Of a stretch of DNA of 23,177 nt, positions 14,705-22,815 are shown in pieces (position 1 is the first letter of the stretch; each line of letters starts with the position of its first letter). This stretch comes from DTDR01 sp964505415. Lineage in GTDB: Bacteria; Hydrothermota; Tepidihabitantia; Tepidihabitantales; DTDR01. Under the pieces are notes generated by a model, which worked only from the letters and a program-made list of their open reading frames with translations, had not been told where the DNA came from and did no database searches. The DNA lies in the NCBI GenBank assembly GCA_964505415.1, contig CAZDHW010000022.1, forward strand, positions 1-23,177. Reading direction: 5' to 3'. The translations under genes and the position numbers were made by a program.

Positions 14705-16053
14705 TGACGGAAAACAAAACGATTTACGGTTTAGCCACTCCTTTGGGTAGAAGTGCCTTAGCCGTGATTAGAGTTTCTGGACCTTCAACTATTCCTATTT
14801 TACAAAAAATATTTCGACCGCTAAAGAAATACCAAAAGTTTCCCCCTCGGAAAATAATTAAAGGAGAAATTATTGACGAAGAAACCAAGGAAGTAATTGA
14901 TGAAGTCACAGTTGCTTTTTATTATGCCCCTAATAGTTATACCGGCGAAGATATGGCAGAAATTTTTTCTCACGGTGGGTTTTATATTCCGCAAAAAATT
15001 TGTGAAGTTTTGAAAAAAGCTGGTGCTTCTTTAGCAGAACCCGGAGAATTTACTAAAAGAAGATTTCTTAACGGCAAAATTGATTTAGTCCAAGCGGAAG
15101 CTTTATTATCTTTAATCTCAGCCCAAACGGAAAAACAAGCAAAAATGGCGTTGTCGCAATTGCGGGGGGAAGTCTCTTCGGTAATCAAAGATTTTGGTGA
15201 GGAATTAAAAGAAATTTTAGCTTTAACGGAATATCTTATTGAATTTGCGGAAGATGAAGAAATTAACGAATTGGCTAAAAATATAAAGGAAAGAATATTT
15301 AAATTGAACGAAAAAATGGAAAAAATTTTGAAAAAAACAAATTTCCAACAAAAAATTTTCCAAGGGATAAGAACGGTTTTAGCCGGTCGGGCGAATGTCG
15401 GCAAATCTTCCCTTTTTAATCAACTATTAGGCAAAGAAAGAGCGATTGTTACGGAAATACCAGGAACTACTCGCGATGTGATTGAAGCAGTTATTGATAT
15501 TGAAGGCTTTCCTTTTATTTTGTGCGATACTGCGGGAATTGATTTTAATCTTACCCTGATTGACGAATTAAGCGTAAGAAAAACCAAAGAGTATTTAGAA
15601 AATGCCGATTTAATTTTATTAATTTTTGATATCTCAGAACCGCCCCAAAAAGCCGACTATGATTTATTAACAATGACCAAAGAACAGCCACGGATTATTA
15701 TCCTTAACAAAAAAGACTTGCCTCAAAAATTCCCTTTAGATTTTTTAGCGAATGAACCTTATTTGCTCGTTTCGGCAAAATATGGCGAAGGAATTGAAGA
15801 ATTGGTTAAAAAATTGCTTGAATATTCTCAAAATCTTTATTCGGAAAGCGATACCTTTTTTTTCCTACCGCGACAGATTGACTGTTTAGAAAAGGCTTTA
15901 AAAGCTTTTAGAAATGCTCTTCACCTGGCTTATTGGGAAGGAGTGGCGGAGGAGTTAAAAACTGCCTTAAACCATCTAAAAGAACTTTTAGGAGAAACTA
16001 CCAGCGAAGAAATTTTAGATAAAATATTTTCTCAATTTTGTATTGGAAAATGA
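14704..16053 (+). CDS. mnmE: tRNA modification GTPase MnmE
   Basis: With MnmG, MnmE installs the (carboxymethyl)aminomethyl group on U34 of certain tRNAs, using GTP and folate. The 449-residue protein has the N-terminal folate domain, a helical domain and an inserted G domain: P-loop GRANVGKS 228-235, TTRD 255-258, DTAG 275-278 and NKKD 335-338. It ends in the required CIGK (446-449), carrying the catalytic Cys. ATG overlaps the jag stop by one base (TAATG). MnmG is not in the window. The residue after DTAGI is Asp instead of the usual Arg, a minor difference. Confidence 0.97.
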   Translation: MTENKTIYGLATPLGRSALAVIRVSGPSTIPILQKIFRPLKKYQKFPPRKIIKGEIIDEETKEVIDEVTVAFYYAPNSYTGEDMAEIFSHGGFYIPQKICEVLKKAGASLAEPGEFTKRRFLNGKIDLVQAEALLSLISAQTEKQAKMALSQLRGEVSSVIKDFGEELKEILALTEYLIEFAEDEEINELAKNIKERIFKLNEKMEKILKKTNFQQKIFQGIRTVLAGRANVGKSSLFNQLLGKERAIVTEIPGTTRDVIEAVIDIEGFPFILCDTAGIDFNLTLIDELSVRKTKEYLENADLILLIFDISEPPQKADYDLLTMTKEQPRIIILNKKDLPQKFPLDFLANEPYLLVSAKYGEGIEELVKKLLEYSQNLYSESDTFFFLPRQIDCLEKALKAFRNALHLAYWEGVAEELKTALNHLKELLGETTSEEILDKIFSQFCIGK

Positions 16054-16418
16054 AAAAAATTTTACTTTATTTAAATGAAGCCGAAGAAGAAACAATTAGT
16101 CTGGCTTTATCTTTAGCGAAAACTTTTTCTTCCCGGCTTTACGTCTTATTTTCTCTTGACGCCGATGAAATAAAAGATGAAAATTTAAAGGATAGATTAG
16201 AAGACGAAGGTTGGCAAAAATTGTACGATGTGGAAGAAATGGCCTTTAAAGAAGAAATAAAAGTTTCGCTTTTATTTTTTGAAGGTAAACCCGAAAAATT
16301 GATTGAAGAATTGATGAAGTCTTATGAAATTGAAGCATTAATTTTGAACCCATTGGCTAATTTAAATTTATTAGAAATAATAAACAAAAACAAAGAAAAA
16401 ATCATCATTTTAAGATAA
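16050..16418 (+). CDS. UspA-like universal stress domain protein
   Basis: A 122-residue product from ATG 16050, which overlaps the mnmE stop as ATGA; an in-frame TTG at 16038 is less likely. The fold pattern fits UspA: 'MKKILLYLNEAEEETISLALSLAKTF' is the first strand and helix, 'SRLYVLFSLD' the second strand. 'KVSLLFFEGKPEKLIEELMK' and 'IEALILNPLANLNL' follow the third and fourth. The GxxG ATP-binding motif of Usp proteins is not evident, so it may be a non-ATP-binding member. Located between mnmE and a PTS EIIA gene; function unknown. Confidence 0.65.
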   Translation: MKKILLYLNEAEEETISLALSLAKTFSSRLYVLFSLDADEIKDENLKDRLEDEGWQKLYDVEEMAFKEEIKVSLLFFEGKPEKLIEELMKSYEIEALILNPLANLNLLEIINKNKEKIIILR

Positions 16419-16425
16419 AAGGAGG
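16419..16425 (+). promoter_or_regulatory. Shine-Dalgarno that decides the EIIA start
   Basis: AAGGAGG ends 3 nt before ATG 16429 but 6 nt before ATG 16432. The second spacing is the usual one, so 16432 is preferred as the start. Confidence 0.65.
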
Positions 16426-16431
16426 TTAATG

Positions 16432-16890
16432 ATGAAAAAAATTTCCGAAATTTTAATAAAAGAAGGAATTATTTTAGATTTAAAAGAAAAAGAAAAAATC
16501 GAGGTAATTAAAAAATTAGGGGAACGATTAATTTCTTTAGGTTACATTACTAATTCTGACGAATTTTTTGGTGAAATTTTAAAAAGGGAAAATTTGGAAA
16601 GCACCGGTATTGGAATGGGTATTGCCATTCCTCATGCCCGTTCTAACGCAGTAAAAGATTTGGTAATTGTTTTTGGTCGTTCCCAAGAAGGAGTAGATTT
16701 TTCAAGTTTAGATGGCAAGCCGGCTCACCTTATTTTCCTTATTGCTGGTCCAGAAAATAAAAAAAGCGAATATCTTTTTGCTTTAGCCAAATTATCAAAA
16801 TTATTAAGAAAAGACGAAGTGAGAATAGAGTTGAATAAAGCGAAAAACGAAGAAGAGGTGATCGCAATAATTAAGAAATATGAAGTTTAG
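16432..16890 (+). CDS. PTS EIIA type-2 domain protein (PtsN/fructose-like)
   Basis: This 152-residue single-domain EIIA has the phospho-acceptor His68 in 'GIGMGIAIPHARS', preceded by 'REnLESTGIG', and 'VFGRSQEGVDFSSLDGKP', all classic for the PTS_EIIA_2 (mannitol/fructose/nitrogen) family. Free-standing EIIA proteins of this type are usually regulatory (PtsN) and not transporters. No EI, HPr, EIIB or EIIC gene is in the window, so the phosphate donor is unknown. A strong Shine-Dalgarno precedes it. It overlaps the following hydrolase gene by 11 bp. Confidence 0.88.
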   Translation: MKKISEILIKEGIILDLKEKEKIEVIKKLGERLISLGYITNSDEFFGEILKRENLESTGIGMGIAIPHARSNAVKDLVIVFGRSQEGVDFSSLDGKPAHLIFLIAGPENKKSEYLFALAKLSKLLRKDEVRIELNKAKNEEEVIAIIKKYEV

Positions 16891-17803
16891 AAAAATATTT
16901 ATTTTTTTTATTCTTTTTCTCCCTTTTTGCCAGTATGAAAAAGATTTCTGTTTCAAAATTTTTTTTATCGATGTTGGCCACGGTGATGCTATTCTTATAA
17001 AAATACCAGAAAATACCCGTTATCTTAATATTTTAATTGATGGCGGTGAAGAAAAATATAGCGACGATATCTTAATCCCTTTTTTAAAAAAACAAAAGAT
17101 CGATACTTTCCATTATCTCTTCATCACCCATAATCATTCTGATCATCTGGGAGGAGTTTTAAAAGTTCTGGATAACTTTTATATTAAAAATATTATCACT
17201 TGTCAGAAAGAGGATTCCCATAAGTTATATTTAAGATTTTTGGAAAAGTTAGCCCAATTACAATTAACCCCTTTAAAAATTAAGATTGGCGACAGTTTCC
17301 TTTTGGGAAAAAAGGGGAAAATAAAAATTTTGAATTGTTATAAAAAGGGCGATGATGAGAATAATAGTAGTTTGGTATTAAAATTAACTTATGATACTTT
17401 CAATTTTCTTTTTACTGGTGATATTGAGGGAAAAAAGAGAAAGGAAAGTAGTTCGGTCTGTCGTTATGCGGAAAAATTTTTGGTTGAAAGGTTTAACAAG
17501 GAATTGAAAGCCAAAGTTTTAAAAGTTCCCCATCACGGAAGCGAAACCTCTTTAACCGATACCTTTCTCAAGTTAGTTTCGCCAGAAATTGCGATTATCA
17601 CTGCTGGTCGGAAAATATTTGGCAAATTTATATTACCCGACACCACAGTAATTTTAAGGCTTTTTAAAAATAATATTAAAATTTTTAGGACCGATAATGG
17701 TGACCATAACTCTGAAGATGCTCCCGGTGACGACCACATTTTAATTGAAATAAAAAATAATAATTTTGTATGTCGCTACTATTCTTCTTATTTGATTTTT
17801 TAA
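16880..17803 (+). CDS. Secreted ComEC/Rec2-type metallo-beta-lactamase-fold hydrolase
   Basis: The 307-residue protein starts with a signal-like segment (MKFRKIFIFFILFLPFC). Cys17 could be a lipidation site, but LPFC is a poor lipobox. The rest is the ComEC C-terminal hydrolase domain without membrane helices. It has 'IDVGHGDAILI' (family DVGQGDA), the metal motif His84-x-His86-x-Asp88-His89 (THNHSDHLGG), 'NNSSLVLKL', 'FLFTGDIEG' and 'VPHHGSETS'. In ComEC this domain is thought to degrade the non-transforming DNA strand; a free periplasmic form may be a phosphodiesterase. The late His found in most relatives ('GHPH') is replaced in 'FGKFILPDTTVILRL'. Last gene before the tRNA. Confidence 0.82.
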   Translation: MKFRKIFIFFILFLPFCQYEKDFCFKIFFIDVGHGDAILIKIPENTRYLNILIDGGEEKYSDDILIPFLKKQKIDTFHYLFITHNHSDHLGGVLKVLDNFYIKNIITCQKEDSHKLYLRFLEKLAQLQLTPLKIKIGDSFLLGKKGKIKILNCYKKGDDENNSSLVLKLTYDTFNFLFTGDIEGKKRKESSSVCRYAEKFLVERFNKELKAKVLKVPHHGSETSLTDTFLKLVSPEIAIITAGRKIFGKFILPDTTVILRLFKNNIKIFRTDNGDHNSEDAPGDDHILIEIKNNNFVCRYYSSYLIF

Positions 17804-17819
17804 AAAAATTAATTAAAAT
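17792..17819 (+). promoter_or_regulatory. Sigma-70 promoter for tRNA-Met
   Basis: TTGATT (17792-17797) and TAAAAT (17814-17819) are separated by exactly 16 bp. Eight bp follow to the first tRNA base, placing the start at or next to the mature 5' end. It overlaps the 3' end of the upstream hydrolase gene. Confidence 0.6.
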
Positions 17820-17827
17820 AAAATTAA

Positions 17828-17900
17828 GGCGGCGTAGCTCAGGTGGTAGAGCAGGAGAATCATAATCTCCGGGTCAGGGGTTCGAATCCCTTCGCCGCCA
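17828..17900 (+). tRNA. tRNA-Met (anticodon CAU), elongator type
   Basis: A full 73-nt cloverleaf is present. The acceptor GGCGGCG pairs with CGCCGCC, all G-C. The D arm is GCTC/GAGC, the anticodon stem GGAGA/TCTCC encloses the loop ATCATAA, and the T arm loop is TTCGAAT. The anticodon CAT is at 17861-17863. A paired G1-C72 excludes initiator tRNA, which has a 1-72 mismatch. Ile2 tRNAs also have CAT but usually a different acceptor; the GGCGGCGTAGCTCAG opening is typical of elongator Met. CCA is not encoded: the discriminator A is followed by a T run. Confidence 0.95.
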
Positions 17901-17923
17901 TTTTTTTATAAAAAGGAGGAAAG

Positions 17924-18844
17924 ATGCCCATAAATGAGGCCAAATATATTTGGATGGATGGGAAATTGGTTCCTTGGCAAGAAGCCAAAATCCATATCCT
18001 TTCTCACGTAATCCATTATGGAACTGGTGTGTTTGAAGGTTTAAGATGCTATAAAACTAAAAAAGGACCAGCAGTTTTTCGTTTGAAAGAACATACGGAA
18101 AGACTTTTCCATTCGGCAAAGATTTACCGAATGGAAATTCCTTACACTCAAGAAGAAATTAACAGAGCAATAATTGAAACAATAAAAGCCAATCAATTGG
18201 AAGAGTGTTATATTCGACCAATTGTTTATAGAGGCTACGGTGAAATCGGTGTCAATCCTTTTGGTTGTCCGGTATGCGTAGCCATTGCTACTTTTTATTG
18301 GGGTAAATATTTAGGTAGTCAAGCCACCGAAGAAGGCGTTGATGTTATGGTCTCTTCCTGGAATCGGATGGCACCTAATACTTTTCCCGCAATGGCAAAA
18401 GTTTGCGCCAATTATATGAATTCCCAATTAATCAAAATGGAGGCAATAACCTACGGTTTTGTTGAGGGTATCGCTTTAGATATCTTCGGTTTTGTAAGTG
18501 AAGGTTCCGGAGAAAATATCTTTTTAGTAAAAAAAGGTAAACTTTATACCCCACCTTTAAACGCCACAATTTTACCAGGAATAACTCGGGATACGGTAAT
18601 TAGAATCGCCAAAGATTTAGGTATTGAGGTTGTTGAAACGATGATTTTGCGCGAATTTTTATACATTGCCGACGAAGCCTTCTTTACCGGCAGTGCCGCT
18701 GAAATTACTCCCATACGTTCTATTGACAGAATAAAAATTGGTAACGGCCAAGTTGGACCAATTACTAAAAAACTACAAGAAGAGTTTTTTGCTATTGTTA
18801 ACGCTGAAAAAGAAGATAAATATGGATGGTTGACCTATTTATGA
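17924..18844 (+). CDS. ilvE: Branched-chain amino acid aminotransferase
   Basis: IlvE is the PLP enzyme for the last step of valine, leucine and isoleucine synthesis. The 306-residue length is typical of class IV aminotransferases. Visible marks are 'HYGTGVFEGLRCY', the PLP lysine Lys159 in 'AMAKVCANYMNS', 'SEGSGENIFLVKKGKLYTPP' and 'LPGITRDTVIRIAKDLG'. A strong AGGAGG (17914-17919) lies 4 nt before ATG 17924. The gene starts 23 bp after the tRNA-Met end with no clear promoter between, so it may be co-transcribed with it. It overlaps rpiB by 4 bp. No other branched-chain gene is nearby. Confidence 0.95.
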   Translation: MPINEAKYIWMDGKLVPWQEAKIHILSHVIHYGTGVFEGLRCYKTKKGPAVFRLKEHTERLFHSAKIYRMEIPYTQEEINRAIIETIKANQLEECYIRPIVYRGYGEIGVNPFGCPVCVAIATFYWGKYLGSQATEEGVDVMVSSWNRMAPNTFPAMAKVCANYMNSQLIKMEAITYGFVEGIALDIFGFVSEGSGENIFLVKKGKLYTPPLNATILPGITRDTVIRIAKDLGIEVVETMILREFLYIADEAFFTGSAAEITPIRSIDRIKIGNGQVGPITKKLQEEFFAIVNAEKEDKYGWLTYL

Positions 18845-19293
18845 AAATTGGCATTGGGGCTGACCATCGGGGTTTTTTTTTAAAAGAAGAACTTAAGAAA
18901 TTTTTAGAAAAAAACAATTTCCAAGTAAAAGATTTTGGTACTTTTTCTGACGAATCTTTTGATTATCCGGATGTAGCCTTTCCTTTAGGAGAAGCAGTAA
19001 AAAAAAGAAAAATTGCTAAAGGAATTTTAATTTGTGGTTCCGGTTTGGGTATGAGTATTGCTGCTAACAAAATAAAAGGAATAAGGGCAGCTTTATGTTT
19101 AAATAAAGAAATGGCAAAAATGGCAAGAAATCATAACGATGCCAACATTTTAGTATTGGCAGCCAATTTTACTCCTTTAAAAAAAGCCAAAGAAATTGTG
19201 GCGACCTTTTTAAAAGAAAAATTTGAAGGTGGGCGGCATTTAAGAAGAATAAATAAAATAAAAAAATATGAAAATCTTACCCTTAGCCAGTGA
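18841..19293 (+). CDS. rpiB: Ribose-5-phosphate isomerase B
   Basis: RpiB interconverts ribose 5-phosphate and ribulose 5-phosphate in the pentose phosphate pathway. ATG 18841 (ATGA overlap with ilvE) gives 150 residues beginning MKIGIGADHRGFFLKEEL, the usual family start. ATG 18826 would add five unneeded residues. The active-site Cys lies in 'KGILICGSGLGMSIAANK', and 'MARNHNDANILVLAAN' is also conserved. The C-terminal end overlaps the next gene by 26 bp, so its last residues are shaped by two frames. Confidence 0.94.
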   Translation: MKIGIGADHRGFFLKEELKKFLEKNNFQVKDFGTFSDESFDYPDVAFPLGEAVKKRKIAKGILICGSGLGMSIAANKIKGIRAALCLNKEMAKMARNHNDANILVLAANFTPLKKAKEIVATFLKEKFEGGRHLRRINKIKKYENLTLSQ

Positions 19294-20119
19294 CTCCTTA
19301 GGTACCAGGAGTATGGCAACTTATGTGGAAACCGAAAATTTTAACATTCTTATCGATCCAGCTGTTGCCCTATCGCCTTCGCGATTCAACCTTCCACCCC
19401 ATCCAATTGAACTTCAAAGGAAGAAAGAACAATTAGAACTAATAAAAGAGAAAAGTAAAACCGCCCAACTTATCATTATAACCCACTATCATTACGACCA
19501 TCATAATCCGGAGGAAATTTCTCTCTATCAAGACAAAATTCTTTTGATAAAAGACCCGAATAATTTTGTAAATGAATCGCAAAGAATTAGAGCCCATTAT
19601 TTTTTGGAAAAGATTAAAAACTTACCAAAAACGATTGAAATTGTCGATAATAAAGAGTTTATTTTTAATAATATAAAAATAAAATTCTCCCCACCAGTAA
19701 AACACGGACCAAAAGAATATTTAGGCTATGTGATTGAAATAGCTATTAGTAATGAAAAGGAAAATTTTATTTTTACTTCGGATGTTCAAGGAATTGTTGA
19801 TGAGGAGCAACTAAGTTTTATCTTAGAAAACCAACCTACTATTCTTTACGCTGACGGACCAATGACTTATATGTTAAATTATCGGTATCATAAAGAAGAT
19901 TTAGAAAAGTCAATAAACAATATAAAAAAGATTATTAAAGAAACGGATGTAAAAGTAATTGTTTTGGACCATCACTTAACCCGCGATGAGAAATTTAAAG
20001 ATTATTTAAAAGAGATCCTTAACCAAAATAAAACAAAAATTTTAACCGCTGCCGAATATTTAGGTAAAGAAAATGAATTGTTTGAAGCCAAAAGGAGAGA
20101 ATTATATAAAGGTTTGTAA
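19268..20119 (+). CDS. UPF0282-family metallo-beta-lactamase-fold protein
   Basis: The 283-residue protein opens with 'MKILPLASDSLGTRSMATYVET' in two parts (residues 1-10 and 11-22) and continues 'ILIDPAVALSPSRFNLPPHP'. I recognise this start as UPF0282, a family mainly described in archaea. The metal motif HxHxDH is at 73-78 (THYHYDHHNP). Later come 'SPPVKHGP', 'IFTSDVQG', 'LYADGPMTY' and 'VIVLDHHLTRD', which fit a two-metal hydrolase. The substrate is unknown. It is the last gene of the ilvE-rpiB string, ending 11 bp from the convergent rlmI. Confidence 0.82.
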   Translation: MKILPLASDSLGTRSMATYVETENFNILIDPAVALSPSRFNLPPHPIELQRKKEQLELIKEKSKTAQLIIITHYHYDHHNPEEISLYQDKILLIKDPNNFVNESQRIRAHYFLEKIKNLPKTIEIVDNKEFIFNNIKIKFSPPVKHGPKEYLGYVIEIAISNEKENFIFTSDVQGIVDEEQLSFILENQPTILYADGPMTYMLNYRYHKEDLEKSINNIKKIIKETDVKVIVLDHHLTRDEKFKDYLKEILNQNKTKILTAAEYLGKENELFEAKRRELYKGL

Positions 20120-20130
20120 ATTTTTTATTA

Positions 20131-21297
20131 TTAGAAAACTTCTAAAAAGAATGTTCTTAAATATTCGGTCTCGGGCATACTCAAAAGAATTGGATGGTCG
20201 GGACCTTGGGTTGTTCTTTCAATTATTCGAAAATTTTTCTTAGCATCTTCAGCCGCTGCGTTTAAAGTATCTAAAAAATCCTGCCAATAAAAATGGTGGG
20301 AACAAGTAGAAGTGACCAAAATACCGCCTGGTTTTAATAATTTCATTGCCCACAAGTTAATATCTTTATATCCTCGTAAAGCGCCACTTAATTCTTTCCG
20401 ACTTTTTAAAAATGGTGGTGGGTCAAGGATAATTAAATCAAAAGTCATTCCATTTTTATATAAATTCCTAAGCTCATTAAAAGCGTTTCCCACAAAAAAA
20501 TGGCAGATTTTTTCAACTTTATTAAGCTCCGCATTTTTCTTGGCCAATTCAATTGCTTGATTATTACCATCGATTCCTAAAGTTTCTTTAGCACCGCCCA
20601 AAGCAGCATTAATGGAAAAACTGCCAGTGTAACAAAAAACATCTAATACTTTTTTATCTTTTGCTAATTCTCTTACTTTTCTTCTGGTTATTCGGTGGTC
20701 AAAAAAATAACCAGTTTTTTGACCATTCTTTATATCCACATAAAACTTTACGCCGTTTTCTTTAATAATAACTAAATCGTCTAATTCACCATAAGCAAGA
20801 CGGTCGTAACGGGGTAACTTTTCTAACTCCCTTAATCGGAAATCGTTTTTTTCAAAAATTGATTTCACCTCAAAAAGTTCAATTAACGCTTGAAAAATTT
20901 TTTCTTTTCTTATTTCCACACCGTAAGAATAAATTTGAACAACAAAATGATTTTGATATTTATCAATTACTGTGCCGGTTAACAAATCACTTTCGCCATA
21001 AACCAAACGAAAATCCTCTTCATCTGGCAAAACTTCCTTTCGATATTGATATGCTTTTAATATTCTTTCTTTTATTAAAGGTACATCAAAATCTTCATCT
21101 TTAAAAGAATAGAGTCTTATGGCAATTTTACTCTCCCAGTTAAAAAGACCATTGCCAATAAACTTGTCATCTTCATAGACCGAACAGATATCTCCTTTCT
21201 TTAACTCTTTATCTTTCTTTATCACTTCGTTCCTTAAAATCCAAAGGTAGTGTTTGATAGTTTTTTTTCTTTTTACAAAAACCTTTTTAAAGGACAT
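20131..21297 (-). CDS. rlmI: RlmI-family 23S rRNA (cytosine-C5) methyltransferase
   Basis: This 388-residue protein matches RlmI in length and layout: an N-terminal PUA-like domain (1-~75), a central EEHEE-like domain, and a class I SAM methyltransferase from about 195. Markers are 'GYFFDHRITRRKVRELA', SAM loop 'VLDVFCYTGSFSINAA', 'LIILDPPPFLKSRKE' and catalytic 'TSTCSHHF'. E. coli RlmI makes m5C1962 in 23S rRNA; paralogues differ in target, so the exact base is inferred. It is translationally coupled to recJ, overlapping it by 11 bp. Confidence 0.88.
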   Translation of the reverse strand: MSFKKVFVKRKKTIKHYLWILRNEVIKKDKELKKGDICSVYEDDKFIGNGLFNWESKIAIRLYSFKDEDFDVPLIKERILKAYQYRKEVLPDEEDFRLVYGESDLLTGTVIDKYQNHFVVQIYSYGVEIRKEKIFQALIELFEVKSIFEKNDFRLRELEKLPRYDRLAYGELDDLVIIKENGVKFYVDIKNGQKTGYFFDHRITRRKVRELAKDKKVLDVFCYTGSFSINAALGGAKETLGIDGNNQAIELAKKNAELNKVEKICHFFVGNAFNELRNLYKNGMTFDLIILDPPPFLKSRKELSGALRGYKDINLWAMKLLKPGGILVTSTCSHHFYWQDFLDTLNAAAEDAKKNFRIIERTTQGPDHPILLSMPETEYLRTFFLEVF

Positions 21298-22804
21298 CTT
21301 TTACAATAATATTATTATCTTCATCAATAGTATAAATCAAATCTTTTCCTTCTTTAGCTTTTGGAGCCAAAAGTATAGGTGGTGGGTTCCCTTCACCAAA
21401 GGGTGGTAAAAAAGAAAGGAGGTTACGATTAGTGTCGTTTATTTCTAATATCCCTTCATAAAAATGGGTAAAAGAATTAGTTTTAATATTAGTAAATAAT
21501 TTTTCAACATCTTTTATCACTTTCTTAATAAAATTTTCTAATTTTTCGGAAGCAATAGAAAAGCCGCATGCCTTTTTATGACCGCCATAATCAATTAAAT
21601 ATTCTTTATTTATTTTTAAAATTTCCAAGATACTGTTCTCTTCATCACACCGACATTCACCCACATATCTTTTTCCATCTACCCTACCAATTACCATTGC
21701 TGGTAAATGATACTTTTCGGTAAGTTTTCCCGCCACATATCCTAAACAACCTAAAGCCAATTCATCACTCTTCACAATAATAATTTTATCACTAATAATC
21801 TTAATTGCCTCCGCAATCTCTAAGGACCTTTTAGCATCCTCCTGCCATTTTTGAGAACGGTTCTCAAACTCTTTAAAAATCTCATCGGCTTCTTTTTCGT
21901 CTTTGGTAATGAAAAATTTAACTCCTTTATTACCATCGCTATTAGCAAAAATTGGCAAAAGAAAGATAATAAAATTAGTAACATTAAACTTTCTTTTTTC
22001 TAAGATATTTAAAATCGGTTTTTTAAAAGCTCGGTTTAAATTATCAAAAGTTTTAATTCCTAAGGTAACTATTACGCGGTTTTCAAAAATTAAAGGTACC
22101 CGGTCAGCGATTGTCCCTAAGCAAGCAAGAAAAAACAAATCGTTTTTACAAGAAAAAAATTCTTCTGTGGAGATATCCATCAATTCTTTTACCATACCCA
22201 ACAGAAATTTAAGAACCACGCCAACACCCGCAAGTTCCCGGAAAGGATAAGAAGAATCTTTCCTTTTCGGATTAATCACGGCAATCGCTGGTGGCAGGTC
22301 CTCTAACACTTCATGATGGTCAATTACTATTACATCTACCTTTTTTTCTTTAGCTTCTTTAATCTCTAAAATATTTGTTGTTCCCGAATCAACCATGATT
22401 ACCAAATCCAAACCTTGGTTTTTAAACAATTCTAAATCTTCTAAATTTAAACCATATTTCTTTTTATGCTTTGGCGGTATATAATAACTAACATTTGCTC
22501 TTAAATCCTTTAAAATATTATAAACCAAAACCGTGGCGGTTATTCCGTCCAAATCTTCATGACCCCAAACCAAAATTTTTTCCTCATTTCTTATTGCTTT
22601 ATCTATTCTTTCTAATGCTAGATAATAATCGGGCAAAATTTCTGGCGGATACAAAGATTTTAAGGAAGGATAAAGAAAATTCTCAACATCCTCTTTTGTA
22701 CGATTTTTTCTTAAATACAAAATTCTTAAAAAACCCTCAGGTAAAGAAACGCTCTCTTTTAAAATTTTAAATTCTTCTTCATTTATCGGTATTAATTTCC
22801 ACAT
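21287..22804 (-). CDS. recJ: Single-stranded-DNA exonuclease RecJ, divergent
   Basis: RecJ is a 5'-3' ssDNA exonuclease in recombination and repair. In the 508-residue form from ATG 22813, motif I is HEDLDG (85-90), motif II VDSGTT (141-146), and DHH is 165-167. 'GTIADRVPL' is at 233-241 and DHHA1 'GGHKKACGFSI' at 410-420. 'LGYVAGKLTEKY' and 'LPPFGEGNPPPILL' are also RecJ-like. The usual first Asp of motif I (DYDxDG) is His, and no NAAGR motif is obvious. It is shorter than E. coli RecJ (577), mainly at the OB end. I prefer the second ATG (22804), because the promoter predicts a transcript start downstream of ATG 22813. Confidence 0.82.
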   Translation of the reverse strand: MWKLIPINEEEFKILKESVSLPEGFLRILYLRKNRTKEDVENFLYPSLKSLYPPEILPDYYLALERIDKAIRNEEKILVWGHEDLDGITATVLVYNILKDLRANVSYYIPPKHKKKYGLNLEDLELFKNQGLDLVIMVDSGTTNILEIKEAKEKKVDVIVIDHHEVLEDLPPAIAVINPKRKDSSYPFRELAGVGVVLKFLLGMVKELMDISTEEFFSCKNDLFFLACLGTIADRVPLIFENRVIVTLGIKTFDNLNRAFKKPILNILEKRKFNVTNFIIFLLPIFANSDGNKGVKFFITKDEKEADEIFKEFENRSQKWQEDAKRSLEIAEAIKIISDKIIIVKSDELALGCLGYVAGKLTEKYHLPAMVIGRVDGKRYVGECRCDEENSILEILKINKEYLIDYGGHKKACGFSIASEKLENFIKKVIKDVEKLFTNIKTNSFTHFYEGILEINDTNRNLLSFLPPFGEGNPPPILLAPKAKEGKDLIYTIDEDNNIIVKDVL

Positions 22805-22815
22805 TTTAATCATAT

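Noticed and set aside
14982..15404. 140-codon minus-strand open frame within mnmE
   Set aside because: Antisense to the conserved MnmE helical and G domains; biased composition typical of a shadow.
21903..22250. 115-codon + strand open frame within recJ
   Set aside because: Antisense to conserved RecJ sequence, no start signals.
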